A DNA stretch of 64,000 bases from Cupriavidus agavae. GTDB taxonomy: Bacteria > Pseudomonadota > Gammaproteobacteria > Burkholderiales > Burkholderiaceae. Shown piece by piece: positions 54,980-64,000 of this stretch; the stretch's first letter is position 1; every line of letters starts with the position of its first letter. A program made the position numbers and the translations under genes. Below the pieces are notes generated by a model, which was not told the origin of the DNA, ran no database searches, and saw only the letters and a list, made by a program, of their open reading frames with translations. The stretch is taken from NCBI RefSeq assembly GCF_004217045.1, contig NZ_SGXM01000001.1, positions 2,170,001 through 2,234,000 of the forward strand, in the 5' to 3' direction.

Positions 54980-56683
54980 TCAATACACCACCACCGACAA
55001 CGTCACCCCCGCCGGCACCCTCACCTTGTCGCTGTACACGCCGTTGCTGTCGCTGCGCGGGGCGATGTAGCTGCCCAGGCTCAGCAGCGCCGCCGGCGCG
55101 GTGGCGGGCAGTTTGCGCAGCGTGGTGTACTTGCTGGCCGAGGGATCGAGGGCGGGCAGCGTGAAGGTGCCGTCGGTCCAGGCCGGATAGCCGTATTCGT
55201 CCGGGGTGCGGGCGGCGGGCATGCTGCTGTTCGTGGTGGCGCGCCAGTTCACGAACGCCGTGTCGAACGTCCAGCCGGGCCGGGCAGCGGAGATGGCTTC
55301 GCCGAGCACCTGTTTCGAGTTGGCCGTGCGGCGCGTGAGCAGGTCGCGGAAGAACGCCACGCCAAGCTGGCGGTTCAGGAAGCCGCCGAAGCTGCCCGAC
55401 ACCGCGTAGCTCTCGCATGTCGCGCCGAAGCCCGTGAAATCGAGCAGGTTGCAGTTGTAGTCGCTGTAGCGGTAATAATCGGGCAGGCGTACGTCGCCGA
55501 TGGGGTTGTAGCCCGACACGATGGCGCCGCTCAGGAAGTCCTCCATCTGCATGGCCGTCATTTCCTCTAGCCAGGCGTCGTAGGCGAACTCGCTGCCCAT
55601 GCTGACCTGGCGACGGTAGAAGTTCTGCATGTGCGTCCCCTCGTGGGCCATCGTGGTCTTGATCGACTGCATGCCGCCCGTGGCGCCGAGCGACAGCGTC
55701 TCGCTGTCGAGGTACAGCGAGACCGCCTCGTTGCTCCTGGCCTCCCTTGCCTTCAGGAAGTTGTGCACGCCCCAGAAGTAGCCCACGGTGCCGTAGGGCT
55801 TGTTGTCGTGGTTGAAGTTCAGCACGACGATGTCGATCGGCATCCCGGCAGGCAGCAGCGTGCCGTTGAACGCGTTCGCGCCCCACACCGCGCCGCCGAC
55901 GTTGACGAGGCGGTCGTACAGCAGGCCGGGGCCGGCAAACGTGTTGGCGAGTTCGAGGACCATGTTGTTGGTCACGGCGGCCGATTCGGCCGTCTCCACC
56001 CAGATATTGACCCGGGTGCCGTCGCCGGTGGTCACCTGCCTGCGCAGCGTGGCCGGCCGGAGCGTGCCATCGGTGTGATACCAGCTGCGCGACGCGCCCT
56101 CGGTCATGCCGGCGGTGCCGAGCGAGGCCGCCAGCGGCGCTGGCGCGGCCAGCGTGCTCTTCATGGCGCCGGACGCGGCCTGCGTGCCATCGACCCAGCC
56201 CTTGCGGTTGAATTCGCGGATCGCGCGCTGGGTGGCTTCCTCGTCCGATTCGACACTGAGCGATTGGGGCGAGAGCCGCTCGGCCATCACGCTCGCCGAA
56301 AGCGTCGGCAGCGCCACGCCATTCGCGCCCAGGTTGGCGAGTTGCAGCGCGATGGTCTTGCCTGCCACGCCGGTGATCGCGTACTGCACGTCCACGTCGC
56401 CGCCCGTGGTGTTGGGGTAGCCCCAGGTGCCGACGCCACCGCCGGCATAGGTGCTGCTCGTGGCAGCACCGCAGCCGGAGCAGGTCTGCGAGAGCCCTGT
56501 CACCAGGAGCGGGCCCGCCGGCGCCTCGGCCGGTGCGGCCGCAGCCTGTGCGGTGGTCGCCGCAGCACCGTCGTCGCCCCCGCCTCCTCCGCACGCGGCC
56601 AGCGCCAGTGCGGCGGCAGCGGCAACGAAACGCAGACCAGGGGGAACAGGGTGGCGCAGGGGGCGCAGGGGCAGGAAACGCAT
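54980..56683 (-). CDS. Secreted M30 (hyicolysin)-like zinc metallopeptidase lipoprotein
   Basis: A 567-aa exported protein. The signal ends in lipobox LALAAC followed by a Gly/Asp/Ala-rich linker. The active site is TTMAHEGTHMQNFYRR (HExxH zinc motif), followed about 22 residues on by LEEMTAM, which supplies the third ligand or catalytic acid. DIVVLNFNHDNKPYGTVGYFWG and GGFLNRQLGVAFFRDLL are other conserved blocks. Family M30 peptidases are secreted neutral proteases. The gene is convergent with fdsR, 6 bp apart, and unrelated to formate metabolism. Confidence 0.82.
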   Translation of the reverse strand: MRFLPLRPLRHPVPPGLRFVAAAAALALAACGGGGGDDGAAATTAQAAAAPAEAPAGPLLVTGLSQTCSGCGAATSSTYAGGGVGTWGYPNTTGGDVDVQYAITGVAGKTIALQLANLGANGVALPTLSASVMAERLSPQSLSVESDEEATQRAIREFNRKGWVDGTQAASGAMKSTLAAPAPLAASLGTAGMTEGASRSWYHTDGTLRPATLRRQVTTGDGTRVNIWVETAESAAVTNNMVLELANTFAGPGLLYDRLVNVGGAVWGANAFNGTLLPAGMPIDIVVLNFNHDNKPYGTVGYFWGVHNFLKAREARSNEAVSLYLDSETLSLGATGGMQSIKTTMAHEGTHMQNFYRRQVSMGSEFAYDAWLEEMTAMQMEDFLSGAIVSGYNPIGDVRLPDYYRYSDYNCNLLDFTGFGATCESYAVSGSFGGFLNRQLGVAFFRDLLTRRTANSKQVLGEAISAARPGWTFDTAFVNWRATTNSSMPAARTPDEYGYPAWTDGTFTLPALDPSASKYTTLRKLPATAPAALLSLGSYIAPRSDSNGVYSDKVRVPAGVTLSVVVY

Positions 56684-56863
56684 CGCGGAACTCCGGAAAC
56701 AGGTACGGTCTCCGGAACGGCAACGCGCGTGGCGCCGGCTCCGGACAATCCATCAATAACGACGCGCAACGCCCGCCTTTGAGCGCAACCTGCGTCGTCC
56801 GGACCATGTTTCGTCCCTACGATCGTTTCAATCTGTTGTCATCCGCACCCAGCGCCGGGCACG

Positions 56864-56892
56864 AAAAAAGGCACGGCAGAGCGCCGTGCCTT
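56864..56892 (-). terminator. Intrinsic terminator of ppk2
   Basis: On the minus strand, 10-base arms AAGGCACGGC and GCCGTGCCTT enclose a 5-base loop, and the T-run continues for four more bases. It lies 27 bp after the ppk2 stop codon. Confidence 0.9.
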
Positions 56893-56918
56893 GGGGGTGG
56901 AGCAAACCCGGCGAACGC

Positions 56919-57869
56919 TTAATAGATCTCCGGGATGACCATGGTCGAGGGCACCGGCTGGCGCGTGTAGTCCGCATGGCGCTCGCGATCGGGCAGCACG
57001 ATGCTCGGCTGCGACGGCTCGACATACGGCATCTGCGCGAGCAGGTGGTGGATACAGTTCAGGCGGGCGCGCTTCTTGTCCACGGCCTGCACCACCCACC
57101 ACGGCGCCTCCTCGATATGGGTGCGCTCGAGCATGATCTCCTTGGCGCGCGTGTAGTCTTCCCAGCGGCGGCGCGACTCCAGGTCCATCGGGCTCAGCTT
57201 CCACTGCTTGAGCGGATCGTGGATGCGACTCAGGAAGCGCAGGTGCTGCTCCTCGTCGGTGATCGAGAACCAGTACTTGATGACCTGGATGCCCGAGCGC
57301 ACCAGCATGCGCTCGAACTCCGGCACCGACCGGAAGAATTCCTCGTACTGGTCGTCGGTGCAGAAGCCCATCACGCGCTCCACGCCGGCGCGGTTGTACC
57401 AGCTGCGGTCGAACAGCACCATCTCGCCCGCCGCCGGCAGGTGCGAGACGTAGCGCTGGAAGTACCACTGCGTGCGTTCGCGGTCATTGGGCGCCGGCAG
57501 CGCGGCCACGCGGCAGACGCGCGGGTTCAGGCGCTGCGTGATGCGCTTGATGACGCCGCCCTTGCCGGCCGCGTCGCGCCCCTCGAACAGGATCACGACC
57601 TTGTGGCCCGTGGCCACCACCCAGCTCTGCAGCTTGACCAGTTCGCCCTGGAGCCGGAACAGTTCCCGGAAGTACATGTGACGCTCGGCCCGCTCGGCCT
57701 CGTCGCCATTGAGGTTGCTGCTGTCGCCGGGGCCGCCGGCGTCGCCAGCCAGCACCCGCTGCACCAGCGCGGGATCGCGGTCCTCGAGTTCCAGTTCGAG
57801 TTCCTCGTCGTAGTAGTCGGCCACCTCGCGGTGAATGCGCTGGATCAGCGTTTCGTCGTTGTAGTCCAT
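56919..57869 (-). CDS. ppk2: Polyphosphate kinase 2
   Basis: A 316-aa PPK2-family kinase. Walker A is GRDAAGKGG at residues 97-105, Walker B FDRSWYNRAGVE starts at 153, and the lid-like basic segment includes KQWKLSPMDLESRRRWEDYTRAKE. PPK2 enzymes phosphorylate nucleotides with polyphosphate, usually GDP or ADP. An acidic N-terminal extension (about residues 20-60) precedes the core. GGAGGAAAG lies just before the ATG. It is monocistronic with its own terminator. Confidence 0.93.
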   Translation of the reverse strand: MDYNDETLIQRIHREVADYYDEELELELEDRDPALVQRVLAGDAGGPGDSSNLNGDEAERAERHMYFRELFRLQGELVKLQSWVVATGHKVVILFEGRDAAGKGGVIKRITQRLNPRVCRVAALPAPNDRERTQWYFQRYVSHLPAAGEMVLFDRSWYNRAGVERVMGFCTDDQYEEFFRSVPEFERMLVRSGIQVIKYWFSITDEEQHLRFLSRIHDPLKQWKLSPMDLESRRRWEDYTRAKEIMLERTHIEEAPWWVVQAVDKKRARLNCIHHLLAQMPYVEPSQPSIVLPDRERHADYTRQPVPSTMVIPEIY

Positions 57870-57986
57870 GGCTTTCCTCCGTCACATGCGCCCGAACAGA
57901 CGCATGGCTATGGCCAACCATCCTACGCTTGTTACATTTCAAATGGGTGACTTGTCATATACCCGGGGCGGGGCTTGGGGTGCGGC

Positions 57987-59036
57987 TCAGTGCTGCTGCT
58001 GCTTGCGGAATGCCCAGCGGCCGGCCAGCGCCGTGAAGCTGGCCACCAGCGCCACCAGCACCCAGAAACCGTGCGGATGCTCGGCCAGCGGGATGCCACC
58101 GACGTTCATGCCGAAGAAGCCGGCCACGATGTTGATAGGCAGGGCCAGCACCGTGACCATCGTCAGGGTGAACAGCGTGCGGTTGGTCTGCTCGTTGAGC
58201 TTGGCGGCGATTTCTTCCTGGAGCAGCTTGATCCGCTCGACCAGCGCGGCCAGATCGCTCAGCACCAGCGAAAATTCCTCGGTCGACTCACGCAGTTCCT
58301 GCAGGTCGGTCTCCTGCAGCCAGGCCGGCGGCCGGTTCAGCAGCCGGAACAGCGCGCCGGGTTCGGGCGCCAGCAGACGCTGCAGCCGCACCAGCCCGCG
58401 CCGCATGGCACCCACATCGGCGCGCGTGGACTGCAGCCGCTGTGACAGCAGTTGATCCTCGATCTGGTCGACATTGACGCCGGTCTCGCGCACGATCTGC
58501 ACCAGCACGTCGGCCTGGTCGCGCAGCAGGTGCACCACCAGATCGAGCGGCGAGCGGAACGATTCGCCCCGTCGCACCGCCGCCCGCAGGCGGTCCACCG
58601 AGCGCAGCGGCCGGGCGCGGGCCGTGACCAGCAGCCGGTGGTCGGCATGGGCCCACATCGTGGCGATGTCGGTCGAGGTCACGCCGAAGTTGTAGATCAC
58701 GTCATTGACCACGGCCAGCAGCGCGGCGTCCTGGCGTTCGATGCGCGTGGAATGCGAGCCCTGGCGCAGAGCTTCGAAGAAATCGTCGGGCAAGCCGAGC
58801 TGGCCGCGCATCCAGCGTTCGCAGGCGCTGTGCGCGAGGTTGAAGTGCAACCAGACGAAGGGCTGCGCGACGGGCTGGCCCGCGCTGGCTGCCGGCGTGG
58901 TCGCCTGGGCCTGCAGCCAGCCCGCTGCCTCGCGGGAATCGATCTCGCGGACCGGCTGGCCCGGTACGAACAGGAAACCGCTGATCAGCCCGACCGGGTC
59001 GGATCCATAGCCGGCTTCGACAATGCCCGATTGCAT
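57987..59036 (-). CDS. zntB: CorA/ZntB-family divalent metal transporter
   Basis: A 349-aa transporter. A cytoplasmic alpha-beta funnel domain is followed by long helices and two C-terminal membrane helices (about 285-306 and 320-340). The pore signature is FFGMNVGGIPLAE, the GMN form with VGG that is common in ZntB. AGGAGAGTTC precedes the ATG, which fixes the start at MQSGIVEAG. ZntB moves Zn2+, though related proteins also carry Mg2+ or Co2+, so the metal is not certain. Confidence 0.85.
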   Translation of the reverse strand: MQSGIVEAGYGSDPVGLISGFLFVPGQPVREIDSREAAGWLQAQATTPAASAGQPVAQPFVWLHFNLAHSACERWMRGQLGLPDDFFEALRQGSHSTRIERQDAALLAVVNDVIYNFGVTSTDIATMWAHADHRLLVTARARPLRSVDRLRAAVRRGESFRSPLDLVVHLLRDQADVLVQIVRETGVNVDQIEDQLLSQRLQSTRADVGAMRRGLVRLQRLLAPEPGALFRLLNRPPAWLQETDLQELRESTEEFSLVLSDLAALVERIKLLQEEIAAKLNEQTNRTLFTLTMVTVLALPINIVAGFFGMNVGGIPLAEHPHGFWVLVALVASFTALAGRWAFRKQQQH

Positions 59037-59077
59037 GAACTCTCCTGTGACCTTTGACCTGTGGCGCTCGCGCGACG

Positions 59078-60679
<1,602 letters not shown>

Positions 60680-60713
60680 GGCCGATGTCTCTTTTCTTGT
60701 TGCTTCTTGTTGG

Positions 60714-60729
60714 GTCTCGGATTCGAGAC
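60714..60729. promoter_or_regulatory. Enhancer-binding site 1: GTCTC-N6-GAGAC
   Basis: A perfect inverted repeat, and even a perfect 6-base-arm palindrome (GTCTCG-N4-CGAGAC), 35 bp from the regulator gene start. It shares arm sequence and spacing with two further sites to its right. Confidence 0.75.
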
Positions 60730-60735
60730 GCGAAG

Positions 60736-60753
60736 TGTCTCACATTGGAGATT
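60736..60753. promoter_or_regulatory. Enhancer-binding site 2 (imperfect): TGTCTC-N6-GAGATT
   Basis: The left arm is a full TGTCTC and the right arm matches at four positions, with the same 6-base spacing. Its centre is 23 bp from site 1, about two helical turns. Confidence 0.55.
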
Positions 60754-60778
60754 TTCAGGTCTTGCGCGCCCCTTGTTT

Positions 60779-60796
60779 TGTCTCAAAGAAGAGACA
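60779..60796. promoter_or_regulatory. Enhancer-binding site 3: TGTCTC-N6-GAGACA
   Basis: A perfect inverted repeat 49 bp upstream of the sigma-54 -24 element. It has the same arms and spacing as site 1, which makes a chance origin unlikely. Confidence 0.78.
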
Positions 60797-60844
60797 TGGC
60801 CACTGGAACTACACTTCTGGCGCCGTTTTCGTAACTCTCGGGTG

Positions 60845-60860
60845 TGGCACGGACCCTGCT
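60845..60860 (+). promoter_or_regulatory. Sigma-54 promoter of gntP-hbdH
   Basis: TGGCACG-N4-CTGCT matches the -24/-12 consensus at every defined base except one. Transcription would begin near 60872, about 90 bp before the permease ATG. A dedicated enhancer-binding protein lies divergently. Confidence 0.85.
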
Positions 60861-60964
60861 AAGCAAGCGTCCCCTTGTCATCTTCACAGGGGAAGCTTTG
60901 CCAAGGCGGCTACCGGCATCACGCATGCCGCCGGCCGCATCCAAGAACAAGCAATGGAGACCCC

Positions 60965-62356
60965 ATGTCTTTTGTCGTTGTCATCGCCGCGCTGGCGTTT
61001 CTGATGTTTGCCGCCTATCGCGGCTACAGCGTGATCCTGTTCGCACCGCTTGCGGCACTGGGCGCCGTGCTGCTGACCGACCCGTCGGCCGTGGCCCCCG
61101 TCTTTACCGGCATCTTCATGGAGAAGATGGTCGGCTTCGTGAAGCTGTACTTCCCCGTGTTCATGCTCGGCGCCGTGTTCGGCAAGGTCATCGAACTGTC
61201 GGGCTTCTCGGAGGCCATCGTGGCCGCCGCCATCCGCTACATCGGCCGCTCGCGCGCCAATGCGGTGATCGTGGCGGTCTGCGCGCTGCTGACCTACGGC
61301 GGCGTGTCGCTGTTCGTGGTGGTATTCGCCGTGTACCCGTTCGCCGCCGAGTTGTACCGCCAGAGCAATATCCCGAAGCGGCTGATGCCGGGCGCCATTG
61401 CGCTGGGCGCGTTCTCGTTCACCATGGATTCGCTGCCGGGCACGCCGCAGATCCAGAACATCATTCCGACCACGTTCTTCAACACGACGTCGTGGGCCGC
61501 GCCGGTGCTCGGCGTGATCGGCTCGCTGTTCATCATCGTGGTGGGCCTGTCGTACCTGGAATGGCGCCGCCGCGCCGCTGCGGCGCGCGGCGAGGGCTAC
61601 GGCACCAACCTCGTCAACGAACCCACGCGCATGGAAGGCGGCAAGCTGCCGCCGCCGTGGCTGGCCATCCTGCCGCTGATCGTGGTCGGTGTGTCGAACT
61701 TCTGGCTCACGCGCATGATTCCGCTCTGGTACGGCCAGGCGCACAGCGTGTCGCTGCCGGGCCTGCCGAAACCGGTGGAAACCAAGATCGCCAGCGTGAC
61801 CGCCATCTGGGCCGTCGAGGGCGCGCTGATCCTGGGCATCCTCGTGGTGCTGGTGACCGCGTTTGGCACCGTGCGCCAGCGTTTCGCCGAAGGCACCAAG
61901 GCTGCCGTGGGCGGCGCGCTGCTGGCGTCGATGAATACGGCATCGGAGTACGGCTTCGGCGGCGTGATCGCCGCGCTGCCGGGCTTCCTGGTGGTCAGCG
62001 ACGCACTGCGCAGCATTCCGAACCCGCTGGTCAACGCCGCCGTCTCGGTCAGCACGCTGGCCGGCATCACGGGCTCGGCGTCGGGCGGCATGAGCATCGC
62101 ACTGGCCGCAATGTCCGAAACGTTCATCCAGGGCGCCCACGCCGCGCAGATCCCGCTGGAAGTGCTGCACCGCGTGGTGTCGATGGCCAGCGGCGGCATG
62201 GATACGCTGCCGCACAACGGCGCGGTGATCACGCTGCTGGCGGTGACCGGGCTGACACACCGCGAGTCGTACCGCGACATCTTCGCCATCACCGTGATCA
62301 AGACGCTGGCCGTCTTCTTCGTGATCGCCGTGTTCTACATGACCGGCCTTGTCTGA
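60965..62356 (+). CDS. GntP-family permease (probable 3-hydroxybutyrate uptake)
   Basis: A 463-aa inner-membrane permease with about twelve helices. ALLTYGGVSLFVVVFAVYPFAAELYR, FTMDSLPGTPQIQNIIPTTFF and ITGSASGGMSIAL are GntP/CitM-like marks. GGAGA lies four bases before the ATG. It is the first gene after the sigma-54 promoter and is followed 10 bp later by 3-hydroxybutyrate dehydrogenase, so 3-hydroxybutyrate or a related hydroxy acid is the likely substrate. Gluconate, the classical GntP substrate, is less likely here. Confidence 0.9.
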   Translation: MSFVVVIAALAFLMFAAYRGYSVILFAPLAALGAVLLTDPSAVAPVFTGIFMEKMVGFVKLYFPVFMLGAVFGKVIELSGFSEAIVAAAIRYIGRSRANAVIVAVCALLTYGGVSLFVVVFAVYPFAAELYRQSNIPKRLMPGAIALGAFSFTMDSLPGTPQIQNIIPTTFFNTTSWAAPVLGVIGSLFIIVVGLSYLEWRRRAAAARGEGYGTNLVNEPTRMEGGKLPPPWLAILPLIVVGVSNFWLTRMIPLWYGQAHSVSLPGLPKPVETKIASVTAIWAVEGALILGILVVLVTAFGTVRQRFAEGTKAAVGGALLASMNTASEYGFGGVIAALPGFLVVSDALRSIPNPLVNAAVSVSTLAGITGSASGGMSIALAAMSETFIQGAHAAQIPLEVLHRVVSMASGGMDTLPHNGAVITLLAVTGLTHRESYRDIFAITVIKTLAVFFVIAVFYMTGLV

Positions 62357-62366
62357 GGAGTTCTCC

Positions 62367-63143
62367 ATGATCGATCTGCAAGGCAAGACCGCCCTGGTCA
62401 CCGGCTCCACGAGCGGCATCGGCCTCGGCATCGCCGAGTCGCTGGCCCGGGCCGGCGCCAACATCGTCCTGAACGGCTTCGGCGACGTGGACGCGGCGCT
62501 GGCGGCCATCACCGCCACCGGTGCCCGGGCCGTGCACCACTCCGCCGACATGCGCCGCCCCGACGAGATCGAGGCCATGTTCGCGCTGGCGCAGGAGCGC
62601 TTCGGCGGCGTGGATATCCTCGTCAACAACGCCGGCATCCAGCACGTGGCGCCGGTGGACGAGTTCCCGGTCGGCAAATGGGATGACATCCTCGCCATCA
62701 ACCTGACCTCGGGCTTCCACACCACGCGCCTGGCCCTGCCCGGCATGCGCGCGCGCAACTGGGGCCGCATCGTCAACATCGCGTCGGTCCACGGACTCGT
62801 CGGCTCGGCCGGCAAGTCGGCGTATGTGGCCGCCAAGCACGGCCTGGTCGGCCTCACCAAGGTCACCGCGCTGGAGACCGCCGCCACCGGCGTGACCTGC
62901 AACGCGATCTGCCCCGGCTTCGTGCTGACGCCGCTGGTTGCCGCACAGATCGACGCCATCGCGCAGCGCGAAAGCATCACCGCCGACGCCGCCCAGGCGC
63001 GCCTGCTCGCCGACAAGCAGCCATCGGGCCAGTTCGTCACCCCGGAGCAACTCGGCAACCTCGTGCTGATGCTGTGCTCGGCCATGGGCGACCAGGTACG
63101 CGGCGCAGCGTGGGCAATGGATGGAGGGTGGACCGCGCAGTGA
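62367..63143 (+). CDS. hbdH: 3-Hydroxybutyrate dehydrogenase
   Basis: A 258-aa NAD-dependent short-chain dehydrogenase that oxidises D-3-hydroxybutyrate to acetoacetate. VTGSTSGIGLGIA is the cofactor loop, and Asn112, Ser140, Tyr153 and Lys157 form the catalytic tetrad (INLTS, NIASVHG, SAYVAAKHG). The lid segment and LADKQPSGQFVTPEQLG are characteristic of HbdH/BdhA. GAGGAG before the ATG fixes the start at MIDLQGKT. It is co-transcribed with the permease and ends at a strong terminator. Confidence 0.94.
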   Translation: MIDLQGKTALVTGSTSGIGLGIAESLARAGANIVLNGFGDVDAALAAITATGARAVHHSADMRRPDEIEAMFALAQERFGGVDILVNNAGIQHVAPVDEFPVGKWDDILAINLTSGFHTTRLALPGMRARNWGRIVNIASVHGLVGSAGKSAYVAAKHGLVGLTKVTALETAATGVTCNAICPGFVLTPLVAAQIDAIAQRESITADAAQARLLADKQPSGQFVTPEQLGNLVLMLCSAMGDQVRGAAWAMDGGWTAQ

Positions 63144-63170
63144 GGTCCACCTGAACCATGTAGCACTGGG

Positions 63171-63196
63171 AACCCCGGCCGATGCCGGGGTTTTTT
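63171..63196 (+). terminator. Intrinsic terminator of gntP-hbdH
   Basis: Nine-base arms AACCCCGGC and GCCGGGGTT with loop CGAT are followed by a T-run. It begins 28 bp after the hbdH stop, so adc is transcribed separately. Confidence 0.92.
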
Positions 63197-63339
63197 CGGC
63201 CTGCGGCGCCGAATGTGAACGTATCGCCGCGCCGCCTTCGTGACCCTCATACTCCCCACCCACCCGATCATACAAAAGCATCCACCGGTCGATACCGACG
63301 TGTAATGGTGACGTGGGGCCCGGCCTCCGAGAATGGTCC

Positions 63340-63386
63340 CGCGCCGTGACGGGCCGCTGTCATGGGGACAGCGGCGTCACGGCGCG
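63340..63386 (+). promoter_or_regulatory. Long hairpin in front of adc
   Basis: Arms CGCGCCGTGAC-GG-GCCGCTGTC and GACAGCGGC-GTCACGGCGCG pair over 20 bases with only a 2-base bulge and a 5-base loop. It ends nine bases before the AGGAGG ribosome-binding site. There is no T-tract, so it is more likely an operator or an mRNA leader structure than a terminator. Confidence 0.75.
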
Positions 63387-63407
63387 GCATTGTCAGGAGG
63401 CTGCGAC

Positions 63408-64000
63408 ATGGACGTCCAGACCATCCGGGAGCGCGCGTATGCCACGCCGCTGGTCAGCCCGGCCTATCCGAAGGGACCGTACCGGTTCCTGCAGCGGGAG
63501 TACTTCGTCGTCTCTTACCGCACCGATCCTGCGCTGTTGCGGCAGGTGGTTCCCGAGCCGCTCGAAGTGGCCGAACCCGTCGTGCATTACGAATTCATCC
63601 GCATGCCCGATTCCACGGGCTTCGGCAGTTACACCGAGTCGGGCCAGGTGATTCCGGTCACATACCAGGGCCGGACCGGCAACTACACGCACGCGATGTT
63701 CCTTGACGACCACCCGCCGCTGGCGGCCGGACGCGAGCTGTGGGGCTTTCCGAAGAAGCTGGCCAGCCCCCGCCTGTCGATCGAGGCCGATACGCTGGTC
63801 GGCACGCTCGACTATGGCCCGGTGCGCGTGGCCACCGGCACGATGGGCTACAAGCACCAGTGCATCGACAGCGACCGGCTGCGCCAATCCCTGGCCACGA
63901 CACCGAACTACCTGCTCAAGATCCTCCCGCATGTCGACGGCACCGCGCGCATCTGCGAGCTGGTCTGCTATTTCCTCAAGGATGTCGAGGTCAAGGGCGC
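63408..64000 (+). CDS. adc: Acetoacetate decarboxylase (cut by window edge)
   Basis: The first 197 codons of a protein usually about 245 aa long. Lys116 in [14 protein letters not shown] is the Schiff-base lysine, and Lys117 is its neighbour that lowers the pKa in the clostridial enzyme. [26 protein letters not shown] and [24 protein letters not shown] are family blocks. It converts acetoacetate to acetone and CO2, which continues from hbdH. AGGAGG eight bases before the ATG sets the start, and a long hairpin lies just upstream. Confidence 0.94.
   Translation, partial: MDVQTIRERAYATPLVSPAYPKGPYRFLQREYFVVSYRTDPALLRQVVPEPLEVAEPVVHYEFIRMPDSTGFGSYTESGQVIPVTYQGRTGNYTHAMFLDDHPPLAAGRELWGFPKKLASPRLSIEADTLVGTLDYGPVRVATGTMGYKHQCIDSDRLRQSLATTPNYLLKILPHVDGTARICELVCYFLKDVEVKG

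Overview
The window is a GC-rich, gene-dense stretch of a betaproteobacterial replicon, most likely Cupriavidus or a close relative in the Burkholderiales. The reasons are gene content rather than any marker gene: a complete soluble NAD-linked formate dehydrogenase operon (fdsGBACD) with a divergent fdsR-type regulator, a 3-hydroxybutyrate dehydrogenase with a GntP permease and acetoacetate decarboxylase, a PHA-synthase-like DUF3141 protein with FabI, Pta and AckA, and two chaperone-usher fimbrial loci. I saw no rRNA, tRNA, insertion sequence, prophage or CRISPR array. The left edge cuts a fimbrial usher and the right edge cuts acetoacetate decarboxylase.

Layout. 1-2.9 kb: fimbrial locus 1 (subunit, chaperone, truncated usher) on the minus strand behind an AT-rich control region. 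2.9-8.2 kb: a small winged-helix protein, a zinc-finger protein, a membrane-anchored dihaem cytochrome c and a MASE1-PAS-GGDEF-EAL protein. 8.2-13.3 kb: an acidic amino acid/dicarboxylate symporter with a visible sigma-54 promoter and two upstream enhancer palindromes, followed by its likely two-component system. 13.8-17.0 kb: a MerR-type HTH protein with a receiver-like tail, then ornithine cyclodeaminase and a dimethylargininase-like hydrolase divergent from an Lrp/AsnC regulator. 17-20.1 kb: a ClC channel with CBS domains and an HPP-CBS protein, divergent around a perfect 17-bp-arm palindrome. 20.2-25.1 kb: AI-2E transporter and a pqiA-pqiA-pqiB-pqiC operon. 25.4-30.4 kb: fimbrial locus 2, complete (subunit, chaperone, usher, tip protein).

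30.4-34 kb: nucleoside deoxyribosyltransferase family protein, Sel1-repeat protein and a CpdB-like nucleotidase. 34.1-37.7 kb: modABC behind a ModE box, with a CYTH protein and modE. 37.7-43.7 kb: an RRM-like protein, fabI, DUF3141, pta and ackA. 43.6-47.6 kb: a tyrosine phosphatase, a DASS anion transporter, a GT51-only transglycosylase and MgtC. 47.5-55 kb: fdsGBACD with the fdsR-type regulator. 55-59 kb: an M30-like metalloprotease lipoprotein, PPK2 and a ZntB/CorA transporter. 59-64 kb: a sigma-54 enhancer-binding protein divergent from gntP-hbdH, then adc.

How it fits together. Molybdate uptake (modABC/ModE) supplies the cofactor metal used by the formate dehydrogenase encoded 14 kb away. 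The right end forms a ketone-body/3-hydroxybutyrate module: uptake (GntP), oxidation to acetoacetate (HbdH) and decarboxylation (Adc), under an enhancer-binding protein whose probable operators and sigma-54 promoter can be read in the divergent gap. The strongest unexplained signals are the regulatory palindromes: the symporter enhancers, the triple GTCTC-N6-GAGAC operators, the ClC/HPP palindrome and the hairpin in front of adc.
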